Shown piece by piece: positions 7,491 to 15,535 of a stretch of 18,576 nt of DNA (the stretch's first letter is position 1; each line of letters starts with the position of its first letter). The notes beneath the pieces are model-generated. The model was not told where the DNA came from and did no database searches. It worked only from the letters and a program-made list of their open reading frames with translations. This DNA is from Oscillospiraceae bacterium. GTDB lineage: Bacteria > Bacillota > Clostridia > Oscillospirales > Ruminococcaceae. Position numbers and translations under genes: made by a program. The DNA lies in the NCBI GenBank assembly GCA_017440425.1, contig JAFSHJ010000115.1, forward strand, positions 1 to 18,576, read 5' to 3'.

Positions 7491-7552
7491 AAGTGGGGAA
7501 AAATAAAAGAAATTCAAAAACAAACGCAATAAAAATGTAAGAATCAGCACAC

Positions 7553-7581
7553 TTGCCTTTTATAGTGTGATTTGTTATAAT
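7553..7581 (+). promoter_or_regulatory. Sigma-A promoter for the galU-tldDE unit
   Basis: TTGCCT (7553-7558) and a perfect TATAAT (7576-7581) are separated by 17 bp. The predicted start of transcription is near 7588, giving a leader of about 43 nt before the galU ATG. Confidence 0.75.
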
Positions 7582-7591
7582 AGCGTTATAA

Positions 7592-7610
7592 ACAAAGCGG
7601 TTTGCTTTGT
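7592..7610 (+). promoter_or_regulatory. Hairpin at the 5' end of the galU leader
   Basis: ACAAAGC (7592-7598) and GCTTTGT (7604-7610) form a 7-bp stem with a 5-nt loop, just after the predicted transcript start. No T-run follows, so it is not a terminator. A 5' mRNA-stabilising stem or an operator are both possible. The stem ends 20 nt before the ATG, so it should not hide the start codon. Confidence 0.5.
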
Positions 7611-7630
7611 CACGAAAGAAGAGTGACTAT

Positions 7631-8494
7631 ATGAGGATAAAAAAAGCGGTCATCCCCGCAGCGGGATTGGGAACAAGGGTGCTTCCCGCATCAAAGGCAA
7701 TGCCAAAAGAGATGCTTCCCATTGTGGATAAACCCGCCATACAGTATATTGTGGAAGAGGCTGTGCGTTCGGGCATAGAGGATATCCTCATCATCACCAG
7801 CAGAGGCAAAACCACGGTAGAGGATCACTTCGACCGCTCTCCCGAGCTGGAGGAGCGCCTTCTGCGCGCAGGCAAAGTGGAGATATATAACGAGATGGTG
7901 GCCATCTCCGAGCTGGCAAACATTCAGTATGTCCGCCAGAAAGAGACCAAGGGATTGGGTCATGCGGTGCTTTGCGCAAAGGCATTTGCGGCAGGCGAGC
8001 CCTTTGCCGTGCTCTATGGCGACGACGTCATCCTCGGTGAAACACCTGCCTGCGCAGAGCTGTGTGCCGCCTATGAAAAATACGGTATCGGCGTGGCGGG
8101 AATAAAGCCGGTGCCAACCGAGCTGGTCACAAAATATTGCTCGCTGGAAGTTGAAAAAATTGAGGATAAGCTGTTCAAGGTCAGCGATATGATAGAGAAA
8201 CCCAAGCCGGAGGAGATGTTCTCCAACTATTCCATTTTGGGCAGAGTGGTGCTCCCCTCCGATATCTTCGATATTTTAACGGATCTTCCTCCCGGCGCAA
8301 ACGGCGAGATACAGCTCACCGATGCAATGAAGATACTTGCAAAGAGGGAAGGCATGATCGGTGTGGAATTTTCCGGCGAGCGCTATGATATGGGCAATAA
8401 GCTGGGGATCCTCAAAGCAATTGTTCAGGTGGGACTCAAGCACCCGGAAGTGGGCGCCGAGTTTGCCGAATATCTTAAAACAGTAAAACTCTGA
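7631..8494 (+). CDS. galU: UTP--glucose-1-phosphate uridylyltransferase
   Basis: GalU (GtaB in Bacillus) makes UDP-glucose and pyrophosphate from UTP and glucose-1-phosphate, supplying cell-wall polymers, glycolipids and capsule. The protein begins with the nucleotide-binding signature IPAAGLGTRVLPASKAMPKE (residues 8-27), followed by IVDKPAIQYIVEEAV. The metal- and substrate-binding GDDV motif is at residues 130-133. Length is 287 residues (family about 290). I chose ATG 7631 because it aligns with other GalU N-termini. An in-frame TTG at 7607 would add 8 residues but sits within the leader hairpin. The ribosome binding site (GAAGAG near 7617) is weak. tldD follows after 23 nt. Confidence 0.95.
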   Translation: MRIKKAVIPAAGLGTRVLPASKAMPKEMLPIVDKPAIQYIVEEAVRSGIEDILIITSRGKTTVEDHFDRSPELEERLLRAGKVEIYNEMVAISELANIQYVRQKETKGLGHAVLCAKAFAAGEPFAVLYGDDVILGETPACAELCAAYEKYGIGVAGIKPVPTELVTKYCSLEVEKIEDKLFKVSDMIEKPKPEEMFSNYSILGRVVLPSDIFDILTDLPPGANGEIQLTDAMKILAKREGMIGVEFSGERYDMGNKLGILKAIVQVGLKHPEVGAEFAEYLKTVKL

Positions 8495-8517
8495 AACATC
8501 AAAAAGGAGTGTTGAGT

Positions 8518-9906
8518 TTGATCTCCAAAAATATGGCGGAAGCAGTATTGGAAAAGGCGCTTTGCGAAGGTGCTGATTTTTCCGAGCTCTATATAGAAGA
8601 CACCGAGAGCAACAGCATAGAGATGACCGACGGCACAGTTAAGGATGCGGTAAGCTCCCGCAGACACGGCGCAGGCATAAGAGTGTTCAGCGGAACCAAA
8701 AGTGCCTATGCCTACACCGCCAACACCTCCGAAAAAGCTTTGCTGGAGACAGCAAAAGCCGCAGCCGCAGCGCTGGAATGTGCAGGAAACACCTCCACTG
8801 CACTGTTTGAGGTCAAAACCTACGGCGCAGCTCCCGAGCTTGCCATGGGTGACATAGACAACGAGGCGAGAATTGCCGTGATGAAAAAGGCAAACAGCGC
8901 CGCAAGAAGCTATTCCGACGATGTTAAGCAGACAGTCATCAGGCTGATGGAGACAGACCAGCGTGTGATGATCTGCAACAGCGAGGGCGTTTGGGCAGAA
9001 GACCGCCGTCCGAGGATACGTCTTGCGGTTCAGGCAATAGCATCCGGCGAAAACGGCACACAGACGGGCAGCGACAGTCCCGGATTCTCTATGGGATTTG
9101 AAGTGTTTCGGGATAAAATAGACCCCGAAAGCTGCGGCAAAGAGGCTGCAAGGGTTGCGGTGACAATGCTGCACGCACCCGAATGTCCGGCGGGATATCT
9201 GCCGGTAATCATAGACGGCGGCTTTGGCGGCGTTATCTTCCACGAGGCCTGCGGACACTCTCTGGAGGCGACCTCCGTATCCAAAGGCAACTCGGAATTT
9301 TGCGGCAAGCTGGGACAGAAGATAGCGGCAGACTGTGTCAGCGCCGTGGATGACGGCACTATTGCAGGCGAATGGGGCAGCATCGGCTGCGACGACGAGG
9401 GAACTCCCTCCCAAAGGAACCTGCTCATTGAAAACGGAATTTTGAAGGGATATATGATAGATAAGCTGGGCGGACGCAGAATGGGTATGGCTCCCACGGG
9501 CAGCAGCCGCAGGCAGGGCTATAGCTTTGCACCCACATCCAGAATGACCAACACCTTCATCCTCCCCGGCAATGACAACGCAGAGGAGATGATCCGCTCC
9601 ACAGCGGAGGGACTCTATGCCAAAAAGATGGGCGGCGGTTCGGTGAACCCGCTGACAGGTGAGTTCAACTTTGCCGTTGCAGAGGGTTATTGGATAAGAA
9701 ACGGCGAAATTCTCACACCCGTAAGAGGGGCAACCTTGGTTGGCAAAGGCTCCGAGGTGCTGCTGCACATCGACCGTGTTGCAGATAAAATGTGGATGGC
9801 GCAGGGTGTTTGCGGATCGGCATCGGGTCAGGTGCCCACAAACGTGGGTCAGCCCAGAATAAGGGTCAGCGAGATAACCATCGGCGGAAAAGGAGGCGCA
9901 CTGTAA
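8518..9906 (+). CDS. tldD: TldD, metalloprotease subunit of the TldD/TldE complex
   Basis: TldD is the catalytic subunit of a heterodimeric zinc protease that trims unfolded peptides; in enterobacteria it matures microcin B17 and degrades the CcdA antitoxin. The HExxxH zinc motif is present as HEACGHSLEA (H242, E243, H247). The conserved GEWGSIGCDDEGTPSQRN segment and a C-terminal VGKGSEVLL run also fit the family. Length is 462 residues. I chose TTG 8518 because AGGAG at 8505-8509 lies 8 nt upstream; the in-frame GTG at 8509 overlaps that site. The stop overlaps the tldE start (TAATG), so the two subunits are translationally coupled and probably made in equal amounts. The natural substrate here is unknown. 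Confidence 0.93.
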   Translation: MISKNMAEAVLEKALCEGADFSELYIEDTESNSIEMTDGTVKDAVSSRRHGAGIRVFSGTKSAYAYTANTSEKALLETAKAAAAALECAGNTSTALFEVKTYGAAPELAMGDIDNEARIAVMKKANSAARSYSDDVKQTVIRLMETDQRVMICNSEGVWAEDRRPRIRLAVQAIASGENGTQTGSDSPGFSMGFEVFRDKIDPESCGKEAARVAVTMLHAPECPAGYLPVIIDGGFGGVIFHEACGHSLEATSVSKGNSEFCGKLGQKIAADCVSAVDDGTIAGEWGSIGCDDEGTPSQRNLLIENGILKGYMIDKLGGRRMGMAPTGSSRRQGYSFAPTSRMTNTFILPGNDNAEEMIRSTAEGLYAKKMGGGSVNPLTGEFNFAVAEGYWIRNGEILTPVRGATLVGKGSEVLLHIDRVADKMWMAQGVCGSASGQVPTNVGQPRIRVSEITIGGKGGAL

Positions 9907-11246
9907 TGGCTGTTGTTGGCTTTGAAGAGTTCAGAGATAAGGCATTTGAGGCGGCAAAGGCGCAGGGCTGCGACGCCGCCGAGGTATATTACGTTGAAAG
10001 TGAGCGCTTCACCGTCAAAGTGCTGGAGCAGGAGATAGACAGCTATTCTGTCAGCAAAAGCGAGGGACTGGGTCTGCGTGTAAAGCTGGCAGGCAAGGAT
10101 GGCTATGCCTACACCGAGCTGCTGGATGAGCCGGAGAAGCTGGTTGCCCGTGCTGCGGATAACGCAAAGGTCATTGAAAGCAGCGACGACCACCCCATGC
10201 AGACAAAATGCGAATATCAACAGATAATTCAGCCGGAAAATCCGTTGACGGAGCTTTCGGAAAAGGAAAAAATTGCGTTGGCAAAGGAGCTTGAGCGCCG
10301 CTGTCTGGAGGTAGACCCAAGGGTCAAACGTGTCTCTCACAACCTTTTCAGCAGCTACAGCGCAAAGGTGAAAATATATAACACTTTGGGTCTTGCGGCA
10401 GAAAACAGCGAAAAAGGCTGTTATTGCTATGTTTCCCCCGTTATGGAGGAAAACGGCGAGATCCACGAGGGAATGAGCTTCAGGTTCGGCGCAAAAAGCG
10501 CAGAGACAAAAGAGTGCGCAGAGGAAGCTGTTGCGGAAGCGGCGGCTCAGTTCGGCGCAAGTCCCGTTGCAGCGGGAGAATACCGTGTGCTGCTGCGCAA
10601 CGATGCGGCCGCCGACCTGCTGGATACCTTCTCGGGAATGTTCTCCGCAGAGCGTGCCCAAAAGGGAATGTCTCCCCTTGCAGGCAAAGAGGGTGAGGCG
10701 ATAGCTGTCACCGGGCTGACGGTGGTGGATGATCCGCTCTATCCTGAATTCCCCCGTGCATTCGATGATGAGGGAACACCTTCGGAGAAGACGGTGGTGG
10801 TGGAAAACGGCAGACTCAATTCGCTGCTCCACAACCTGAAAACCGCCCAAAAAGCGGGAGTGCGCTCCACATCCAACGCAGGCAGAGCATCTGCCGCTTC
10901 CCCCGTGGACGTTGCACCCTCCAATTTCTATATCGTGCCCGGCGAAAAGAACTTCGATGAGCTTGTTGAACAGCTCGGCAACGGTCTTGTTATAACAGAG
11001 ATATCGGGACTTCATTCTGGTGCCAACGCCTACACGGGAGATTTTTCGCTGCTGGCAAAGGGCAGACTGGTGGAAAAGGGAACAGCTGTCCGTGCGGTGG
11101 AGAGGATAACCGTGGCAGGCTCCTGGCTGAACCTTATGAAAAACATTGAAGAGATCGGCGCAGATCTCAAATTCGGCATTCCCGGCGGCAGCTGCATCGG
11201 CTCACCCAGCCTTTTGATAAAAGGTCTTATGGTGTCGGGAAAATAA
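9906..11246 (+). CDS. pmbA: TldE/PmbA, partner subunit of TldD
   Basis: PmbA (TldE) has the same fold as TldD but lacks the zinc motif, and forms the substrate tunnel with it. No HExxxH is present, as expected. Family segments are visible: AAEVYYVESERFTVKVLEQE near the N-terminus, FDDEGTPSEKTVVVENGRLN in the middle, ISGLHSGANAYTGDFSL and PGGSCIGSPSLLIKGLMVSG at the C-terminus. The length of 446 residues is normal. The ATG at 9906 overlaps the tldD stop by one base and has AGGAGG at 9891-9896. The frame extends upstream inside tldD, but that start would have no ribosome binding site. A surface protein gene follows after 33 nt. Confidence 0.93.
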   Translation: MAVVGFEEFRDKAFEAAKAQGCDAAEVYYVESERFTVKVLEQEIDSYSVSKSEGLGLRVKLAGKDGYAYTELLDEPEKLVARAADNAKVIESSDDHPMQTKCEYQQIIQPENPLTELSEKEKIALAKELERRCLEVDPRVKRVSHNLFSSYSAKVKIYNTLGLAAENSEKGCYCYVSPVMEENGEIHEGMSFRFGAKSAETKECAEEAVAEAAAQFGASPVAAGEYRVLLRNDAAADLLDTFSGMFSAERAQKGMSPLAGKEGEAIAVTGLTVVDDPLYPEFPRAFDDEGTPSEKTVVVENGRLNSLLHNLKTAQKAGVRSTSNAGRASAASPVDVAPSNFYIVPGEKNFDELVEQLGNGLVITEISGLHSGANAYTGDFSLLAKGRLVEKGTAVRAVERITVAGSWLNLMKNIEEIGADLKFGIPGGSCIGSPSLLIKGLMVSGK

Positions 11247-11279
11247 ATTGGACCCACAAACTTCAAAGGAGGGAGAAAA

Positions 11280-13604
11280 ATGGTTTGGAAAAAGCTTTTT
11301 GCATTGCTTCTTGCTGCGCTGATGCTGTTTTCGCTGTTTGCAGCGGCGGCATTTGCAGATGAGCCCGCACCAACCAAATGGAGCGGCGAAAGAGAAGCCT
11401 TTGACGATGCAAACGGCAGGGGAAACTCACAACAGAACCCCATAATCATAGATACTCCCGAAAAGCTGGCATATCTTGCAGAGCGGGTGTTGGCAGGCAA
11501 CAGCTACCGCGGAACCTATTTTGAGCTTGGCGCAAACATAGACCTCGGTAAAAAAATATGGGATCCCATCGGCAGCGAGGCAGCCCCCTTTGAAGGAATG
11601 TTCAACGGCAAAGGCTTCACGGTAAGCGGAATGTATGTCTGCAACTCGGAATATGCGGGACTTTTCGGTTGCGTGGAAAGCTATGCCGAGATAAAAAACC
11701 TCAACGTAGAGGGCAACATTTTTGCATCGGGAGAGAACAGCAAGTGCATTTCCGGCGGAATTGCGGGAATTGCATCGGGCAAGATCTCCAACTGCTATTA
11801 TAAAGGAACCATTGCTGTCAGCGCTCTGGGATCCTGCGCTGCAGGCGGCATTGTGGGCGGACTTGGCGGCGAAATTGCAAACTGCAAAACCTATGCCGCA
11901 ATAATAATGGGTGAAAACGCAACGGAAACGGCAAAAGCGGGCGGCATTGCAGGATATATCAGCGGCGGCAGCATTGAAAATTGCCGCTCCGACGGAGAGA
12001 TTTCTGCTTGCGCAAACGATACCGCTCTTGCAGGCGGTGTCACCGGCGACAGCTATAATGGCAGCATTATGGGTTGCGTTACCCGCTGTATAGTTGAAAC
12101 GGAGGGTGCAACCTCCGTGGCAGGCGGCATCGTGGGATATCAGCAGAGCGGAAACGTGATCGGCTGTTCAAGCAGCAGGACCGTCACCGCAAAGATGGGT
12201 GTTGGCGGCTCGGATGCGGCGGCAGGCGGCATTGTTGGAATTGCAAAGGCATATATATCGGATTGTATGAATGTGGGCGGTGTTTTTGGCATCGGCACAA
12301 TGAGCGCAGGCGGTGTTGTTGGCAGAATGGAAGAAAACGCATCGCTGCTCAACAGCTATAACAGCGCAGATGTTACTGCAGACAGCGGATATGCCGCAGG
12401 AATAGCCGCAGAAAATGCAGGCAGGGTGATCAACTGCTATAACATCGGCTCGGTGAGCGGAGCGGTCGTGGACGGAATAGTCAGCGGCGGCAGCGGCAAG
12501 GCAGAATATTGCTACACCATCGCCACAGAGCGCAGCACCGCTCTTGAAAATTGCGGCACCGTGGAAAAACCGAATGCCAAGGTGGAATCGGCAGGCGGCA
12601 TATACATAGACGGCAGGGCTTATCCCGAAAGCACCATTGAGGAGCTGCTCAACGGATGGGTGGCAGCTCAAAGCAGCTCTTTCAAAGGCTGGAAAACGGA
12701 ACAGTTTGAAAATTCAGGCTACCCCATCTTCAGCAGCGATGCGGTGATAACGGCATCCGCAGGGGAGGGAGGCACCATCTCTCCGGCGGGGACGATAGAG
12801 GTCAACAACGGGGAGAGCATCACCTTCACCATAACTCCCGAAGAGGGCAGCAGGGTGAAAGCGGTGATCGTGGACGGTGTTGCCGTGGGCAGCATGAAGA
12901 ACTACACCTTCAGCAACGTGGTCATCGGACACACGATAGAGGTGGTGTTCATAGGAAAAGGTGATTCCACAGTGACGATGACCTCCCGAAGCGGCGACGG
13001 CGGCAGCATCTCTCCTGACGGCGTCAACGAGGTTGTGGTCGGCACGGACATCACCTATAACATTGCCGTGGATGACGGCTACGAGATAGCATCCGTGGTG
13101 GTGGACGGCAAAGAGACCCACATAACAGACCAATATGTTTTCGAAAACGTTACAGCGCCCCATAACATCGAAGTCAAATTCAAAGAGCTGCCCCGTGAAG
13201 TGATAGATTCCGCCAGCGGACGGTATATCATAGACGCATCCTCCGGCGAGGGCGGCAAGCTGCAGTTTGAGGGCGAGATATCCGTGTCAAAGGGCGAGAG
13301 CCTTATGCTGGAGGTGCTTCCCGACAAGGGTTGGAGCATCAAAAGTGTCACGGTGGACGGAGTCGACATGGGTAAAATAGAGAGCTACACCTTCCGAAAC
13401 ATTGCCGAAGACCACACCATCTCAGCGGAATTTGAGATGAATGCGGCAGGCGGTGAGCCGGAGGAAGAACAGCCGCAGGAAGAGAAAAAAGAGGAAAAAT
13501 CTGCGGTTTGGATATACGTTGCGGCAGCAGTTGTGGTGTGTGCAGCGGCGGCAGCGGCGATAATGCTTGCAAAAAAGAGGAAAACAGCGGAAGAAGAAAA
13601 ATAA
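11280..13604 (+). CDS. Large secreted GLUG/InlB-like repeat protein with C-terminal membrane anchor
   Basis: A 774-residue surface protein. Residues 1-26 form a clear signal peptide (KK, then a Leu/Ala core, AFA before Asp27). Residues about 104-412 hold repeated GLUG-type units of the form GGIVGxxxxGxIxNCY. They are followed by three tandem domains of about 70 residues (489-557, 565-634, 649-718) resembling the divergent InlB B-repeat/bacterial repeat family, each with GEGG or GDGG, VxVDGV and YTFxNVxxxHxIxVxF patterns. An acidic Glu-rich spacer leads to a transmembrane helix (742-764) and a KKRK tail. There is no LPxTG- or NPxTN-type sorting motif, so it is probably membrane-held. The ribosome binding site AAAGGAGG (11266-11273) is strong. 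It may be read through from galU-tldDE. Adhesion or cell-surface binding is a guess. Confidence 0.82.
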   Translation: MVWKKLFALLLAALMLFSLFAAAAFADEPAPTKWSGEREAFDDANGRGNSQQNPIIIDTPEKLAYLAERVLAGNSYRGTYFELGANIDLGKKIWDPIGSEAAPFEGMFNGKGFTVSGMYVCNSEYAGLFGCVESYAEIKNLNVEGNIFASGENSKCISGGIAGIASGKISNCYYKGTIAVSALGSCAAGGIVGGLGGEIANCKTYAAIIMGENATETAKAGGIAGYISGGSIENCRSDGEISACANDTALAGGVTGDSYNGSIMGCVTRCIVETEGATSVAGGIVGYQQSGNVIGCSSSRTVTAKMGVGGSDAAAGGIVGIAKAYISDCMNVGGVFGIGTMSAGGVVGRMEENASLLNSYNSADVTADSGYAAGIAAENAGRVINCYNIGSVSGAVVDGIVSGGSGKAEYCYTIATERSTALENCGTVEKPNAKVESAGGIYIDGRAYPESTIEELLNGWVAAQSSSFKGWKTEQFENSGYPIFSSDAVITASAGEGGTISPAGTIEVNNGESITFTITPEEGSRVKAVIVDGVAVGSMKNYTFSNVVIGHTIEVVFIGKGDSTVTMTSRSGDGGSISPDGVNEVVVGTDITYNIAVDDGYEIASVVVDGKETHITDQYVFENVTAPHNIEVKFKELPREVIDSASGRYIIDASSGEGGKLQFEGEISVSKGESLMLEVLPDKGWSIKSVTVDGVDMGKIESYTFRNIAEDHTISAEFEMNAAGGEPEEEQPQEEKKEEKSAVWIYVAAAVVVCAAAAAAIMLAKKRKTAEEEK
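11580..12515 (+). repeat. GLUG-type repeat region within the surface protein gene
   Basis: At least seven units share the core GGIxGxx...GxIxNC. At the DNA level a GCAGGCGGCATTGTGGG-like block recurs near 11840, 11938, 12121, 12223 and 12307. The units are diverged, so recent copying is unlikely. Confidence 0.7.
12744..13433 (+). repeat. Three tandem InlB-like repeat domains
   Basis: Units at 12744-12950, 12972-13181 and 13224-13433 encode domains of 69-70 residues. Each starts with a beta strand and a GEGG/GDGG turn, then an SxGE or VGTD strand, a VxVDGV/VVVDGK strand, and ends YxFxN...HxIxVxF (or AEF). The amino acid pattern is kept while the DNA has diverged. Confidence 0.75.
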
Positions 13605-13648
13605 TTATCTTAAATTTGCTTTAAAGGCTTTATTTTTAGAGCCTGAAG

Positions 13649-13657
13649 TGGTATAAT
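13649..13657 (+). promoter_or_regulatory. Extended -10 promoter for the sortase gene
   Basis: TGGTATAAT is a full extended -10 element. The -35 position (TTTATT at 13629-13634, 17 bp away) is poor, as is usual for extended -10 promoters. The leader would be about 64 nt. Otherwise the 123-bp gap between the surface protein gene and the sortase gene holds no clear terminator. Confidence 0.65.
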
Positions 13658-13727
13658 TATATAGATTTGTTGTGTTAAATACTGACAACAGTAAATATAC
13701 CAATAACAATATTGAGGGGAGTTTATT

Positions 13728-14771
13728 ATGACTCGTAAAAGCATTGCAAAAAGAATGATTTGCCTTGTTCTGGCTGTCGTTTGTGTGTTCGGTGTGTTCG
13801 CCTCCGCAGAGACAGTAGAGGCTCAGGCAGCAGGTCTTTCCTATGATAACCTTAAAGCGCTTGGCAACGGAGCAACCAAATCCGACGAAAACCAGACAAT
13901 TGCAAACTACAAAAACTATCTCACCGCCGATTATGCCAGCGGCGCAGATGAGATCGGCGCAGCAGAGGGACAGTATAACAACGTTGTGGGCTGGCTTTCC
14001 ATCCCGGGCACAAATGTTAACTATCCGGTTGTGCAGAACAAAAAGAACAACGACTATTATCTCTACAGAGACGCAAAAGAGGATAACTACAAATCCTACG
14101 AGATGTCCTACCGCAACTACAAGGGCAAAACCGAGGACGAATATCTGGCTCAGCTGGTAGACAAAGACGGACAGATGCTCCCCGACCTTGCAATATTTGC
14201 CGACTATGAGTGCAAATTCAACGGCGGCCGCGACGGTCTCTCCTGGAACACTCTCCTCTACGGACACAACTTCGTCAACTCTCTGTGGTATGAAGATACC
14301 CACATTGCACGCGATCTGGACACAATGTTCGGTCAGCTGCCCTCCTACGAAAATCTCCAGTATGCTCAGGACCATCAGTTTATGTATTTCTCCGTTGACG
14401 GCGAGGAGATGGTATGGCAGATCTTTGCAGTTGCAAGCGTTGAATCCACCCTCGGTTACATATATCCCAACCCCGAGGTTTGGAAGAGAAACCGCAGCGT
14501 TATCCTCAGAGATATCCTCAAGCGCAGCGAGCACATCTATGACGTGGATGTTACAACCGAGGATAACATTATGATCCTCTCCACCTGCTCCAACCGTTTC
14601 ACACAGGCTGCTTCCTACGGCACGCACCGCTTCATTGTCTGCGCAAAGCTCCTTGATGTGGGCGAGACTCCCACACCTGCAGCAGTTTATTACAATCCCA
14701 ATCCCTACCGCGCTCCCAACTTCAGCATCTCTCCCGAGCGTACCGAGACACCTGCAGGCTTCCAAAAATAA
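13728..14771 (+). CDS. srtB: Class B sortase (cysteine transpeptidase)
   Basis: Sortases cleave a sorting motif in secreted proteins and join them to the peptidoglycan cross-bridge. The catalytic residues are visible: His180 in LLYGHNF, Cys287 in ILSTCSN and Arg301 in GTHRFIVCA. The segment VVGWLSIPGTNVNYPVVQ and the long insert between the His and Cys strands point to class B. The N-terminus (residues about 9-27) is hydrophobic and ends in ASAE, so it could be a cleavable signal peptide rather than the usual anchor. About 40 Pro-rich residues extend past the catalytic domain. Length is 347 residues, longer than typical SrtB (about 240-260). The ribosome binding site is GGGGAG at 13716-13721. 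No protein with an obvious sorting motif is encoded nearby. Confidence 0.88.
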   Translation: MTRKSIAKRMICLVLAVVCVFGVFASAETVEAQAAGLSYDNLKALGNGATKSDENQTIANYKNYLTADYASGADEIGAAEGQYNNVVGWLSIPGTNVNYPVVQNKKNNDYYLYRDAKEDNYKSYEMSYRNYKGKTEDEYLAQLVDKDGQMLPDLAIFADYECKFNGGRDGLSWNTLLYGHNFVNSLWYEDTHIARDLDTMFGQLPSYENLQYAQDHQFMYFSVDGEEMVWQIFAVASVESTLGYIYPNPEVWKRNRSVILRDILKRSEHIYDVDVTTEDNIMILSTCSNRFTQAASYGTHRFIVCAKLLDVGETPTPAAVYYNPNPYRAPNFSISPERTETPAGFQK

Positions 14772-14781
14772 AAACAGCAGC

Positions 14782-14817
14782 GCTCCCGTTGACACAAACC
14801 GACGGGAGCTTTTGTTT
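14782..14817 (+). terminator. Intrinsic terminator after the sortase gene
   Basis: GCTCCCGT (14782-14789) pairs with ACGGGAGC (14802-14809), with a T-rich tail TTTTGTTT. It begins 11 nt after the sortase stop. Confidence 0.9.
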
Positions 14818-14878
14818 AACCGCAAAATGTGATATGATAGGTATATAATATATACATATAGATAAGAGTGTTAAAAAG

Positions 14879-14907
14879 TTGACGAGGAAATTCTGCTGTG
14901 ATATAAT
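14879..14907 (+). promoter_or_regulatory. Sigma-A promoter for the pyrophosphatase gene
   Basis: TTGACG (14879-14884) and TATAAT (14902-14907) are 17 bp apart, and TGA precedes the -10 to make an extended element. This is the strongest promoter in the window. The leader is about 60 nt and contains a short inverted repeat, TGCATT (14927-14932) with AATGCA (14936-14941). The rest of the 201-bp gap is AT-rich without other recognisable sites. Confidence 0.88.
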
Positions 14908-14972
14908 TTGAATAAGGAAAGATAAATGCATTTGTAATGCAATATTAACATAAAAGAAAGAGGGACCGGTTA

Positions 14973-15530
14973 ATGAACATTTGGCATGACGTTGCACCCG
15001 AAAGAATCACCCCGGAGAATTTTTTGGCAGTAATTGAGATCGAAAAAGGCAGCAAGAAAAAATATGAGCTGGATAAAGAGACCGGCCTTATAATTTTGGA
15101 TAGGATCCTTTATACATCCACCCACTATCCCGCAAACTACGGTTTTGTGCCCAGAACTCTGGCAGACGACGGCGACCCGCTGGATGTTTTGGTGCTCTGC
15201 AACGAGCCGCTTTATCCCCTTGTTTTGGTGCAGTGCTATCCCATCGGTGTAATAAGCATGGTGGATAACGGAAGCAGGGACGAAAAAATCATCGCCATCC
15301 CGTTCGAAGATCCAACCTATAACGCATACCGCGGAATTGAGGCGCTGCCCAGCCACATTTTTGAGGAGATGGGTCACTTCTTCTCGGTCTATAAGCAGCT
15401 TGAGGGCAAGAACACCGCCGTGGACGAGGTAAGAGGACAGAAGGCAGCAATAGATATCATCAAAAAGAGCATAAAAGCTTATGACGACATCTATCGTCCA
15501 AAGCCGCCCGAAGAATATTTTTGTGATTAA
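14973..15530 (+). CDS. ppa: Inorganic pyrophosphatase, family I
   Basis: This soluble cytoplasmic enzyme hydrolyses pyrophosphate to two phosphates, pulling forward DNA, RNA and nucleotide-sugar synthesis, including the GalU reaction encoded upstream. The family I signature DGDPLD is present (D66, D68, D71). The flanking YPANYGFVPRTL segment and the glycine/lysine-rich EIEKGSKKKYELD entry strand (residues 22-34) also match. Length is 185 residues, normal for the family. Family I is less usual in Firmicutes, many of which carry the unrelated family II enzyme (PpaC). The ribosome binding site AAAGAGGG (14957-14964) lies 8 nt before the ATG. It stands alone between its own strong promoter and a bidirectional terminator. 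Confidence 0.94.
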   Translation: MNIWHDVAPERITPENFLAVIEIEKGSKKKYELDKETGLIILDRILYTSTHYPANYGFVPRTLADDGDPLDVLVLCNEPLYPLVLVQCYPIGVISMVDNGSRDEKIIAIPFEDPTYNAYRGIEALPSHIFEEMGHFFSVYKQLEGKNTAVDEVRGQKAAIDIIKKSIKAYDDIYRPKPPEEYFCD

Positions 15531-15535
15531 GCATT

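Noticed and set aside
7607..7630. Upstream TTG start for galU
   Set aside because: It lies inside the leader hairpin, has no ribosome binding site, and adds residues not seen in other GalU proteins.
8425..9768. 447-codon minus-strand frame opposite galU/tldD
   Set aside because: It is antisense to two well-recognised genes and its translation is low-complexity Cys/Gly/His-rich, typical of a shadow frame.
9792..9905. Upstream extension of tldE into tldD
   Set aside because: The ATG at 9906 has AGGAGG at good spacing and begins where PmbA proteins normally begin.
9849..11015. 388-codon minus-strand frame opposite tldE
   Set aside because: Same reasoning: antisense to a clear pmbA gene, no start signals, no recognisable motifs.
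13605..14825. 406-codon minus-strand frame opposite the sortase gene
   Set aside because: Hydrophobic-looking translation arises from the sortase codons read in reverse. The sortase has its catalytic residues, promoter and terminator on the + strand.
14844..14849. TATAAT in the ppa leader region as a second promoter
   Set aside because: No -35-like sequence lies 16-18 bp upstream, and the region is simply AT-rich. The promoter at 14879-14907 is far better.
14927..14941. TGCATT/AATGCA inverted repeat in the ppa leader as a riboswitch or operator
   Set aside because: Six base pairs with a 3-nt loop in an AT-rich leader could be chance, and no riboswitch architecture is visible.
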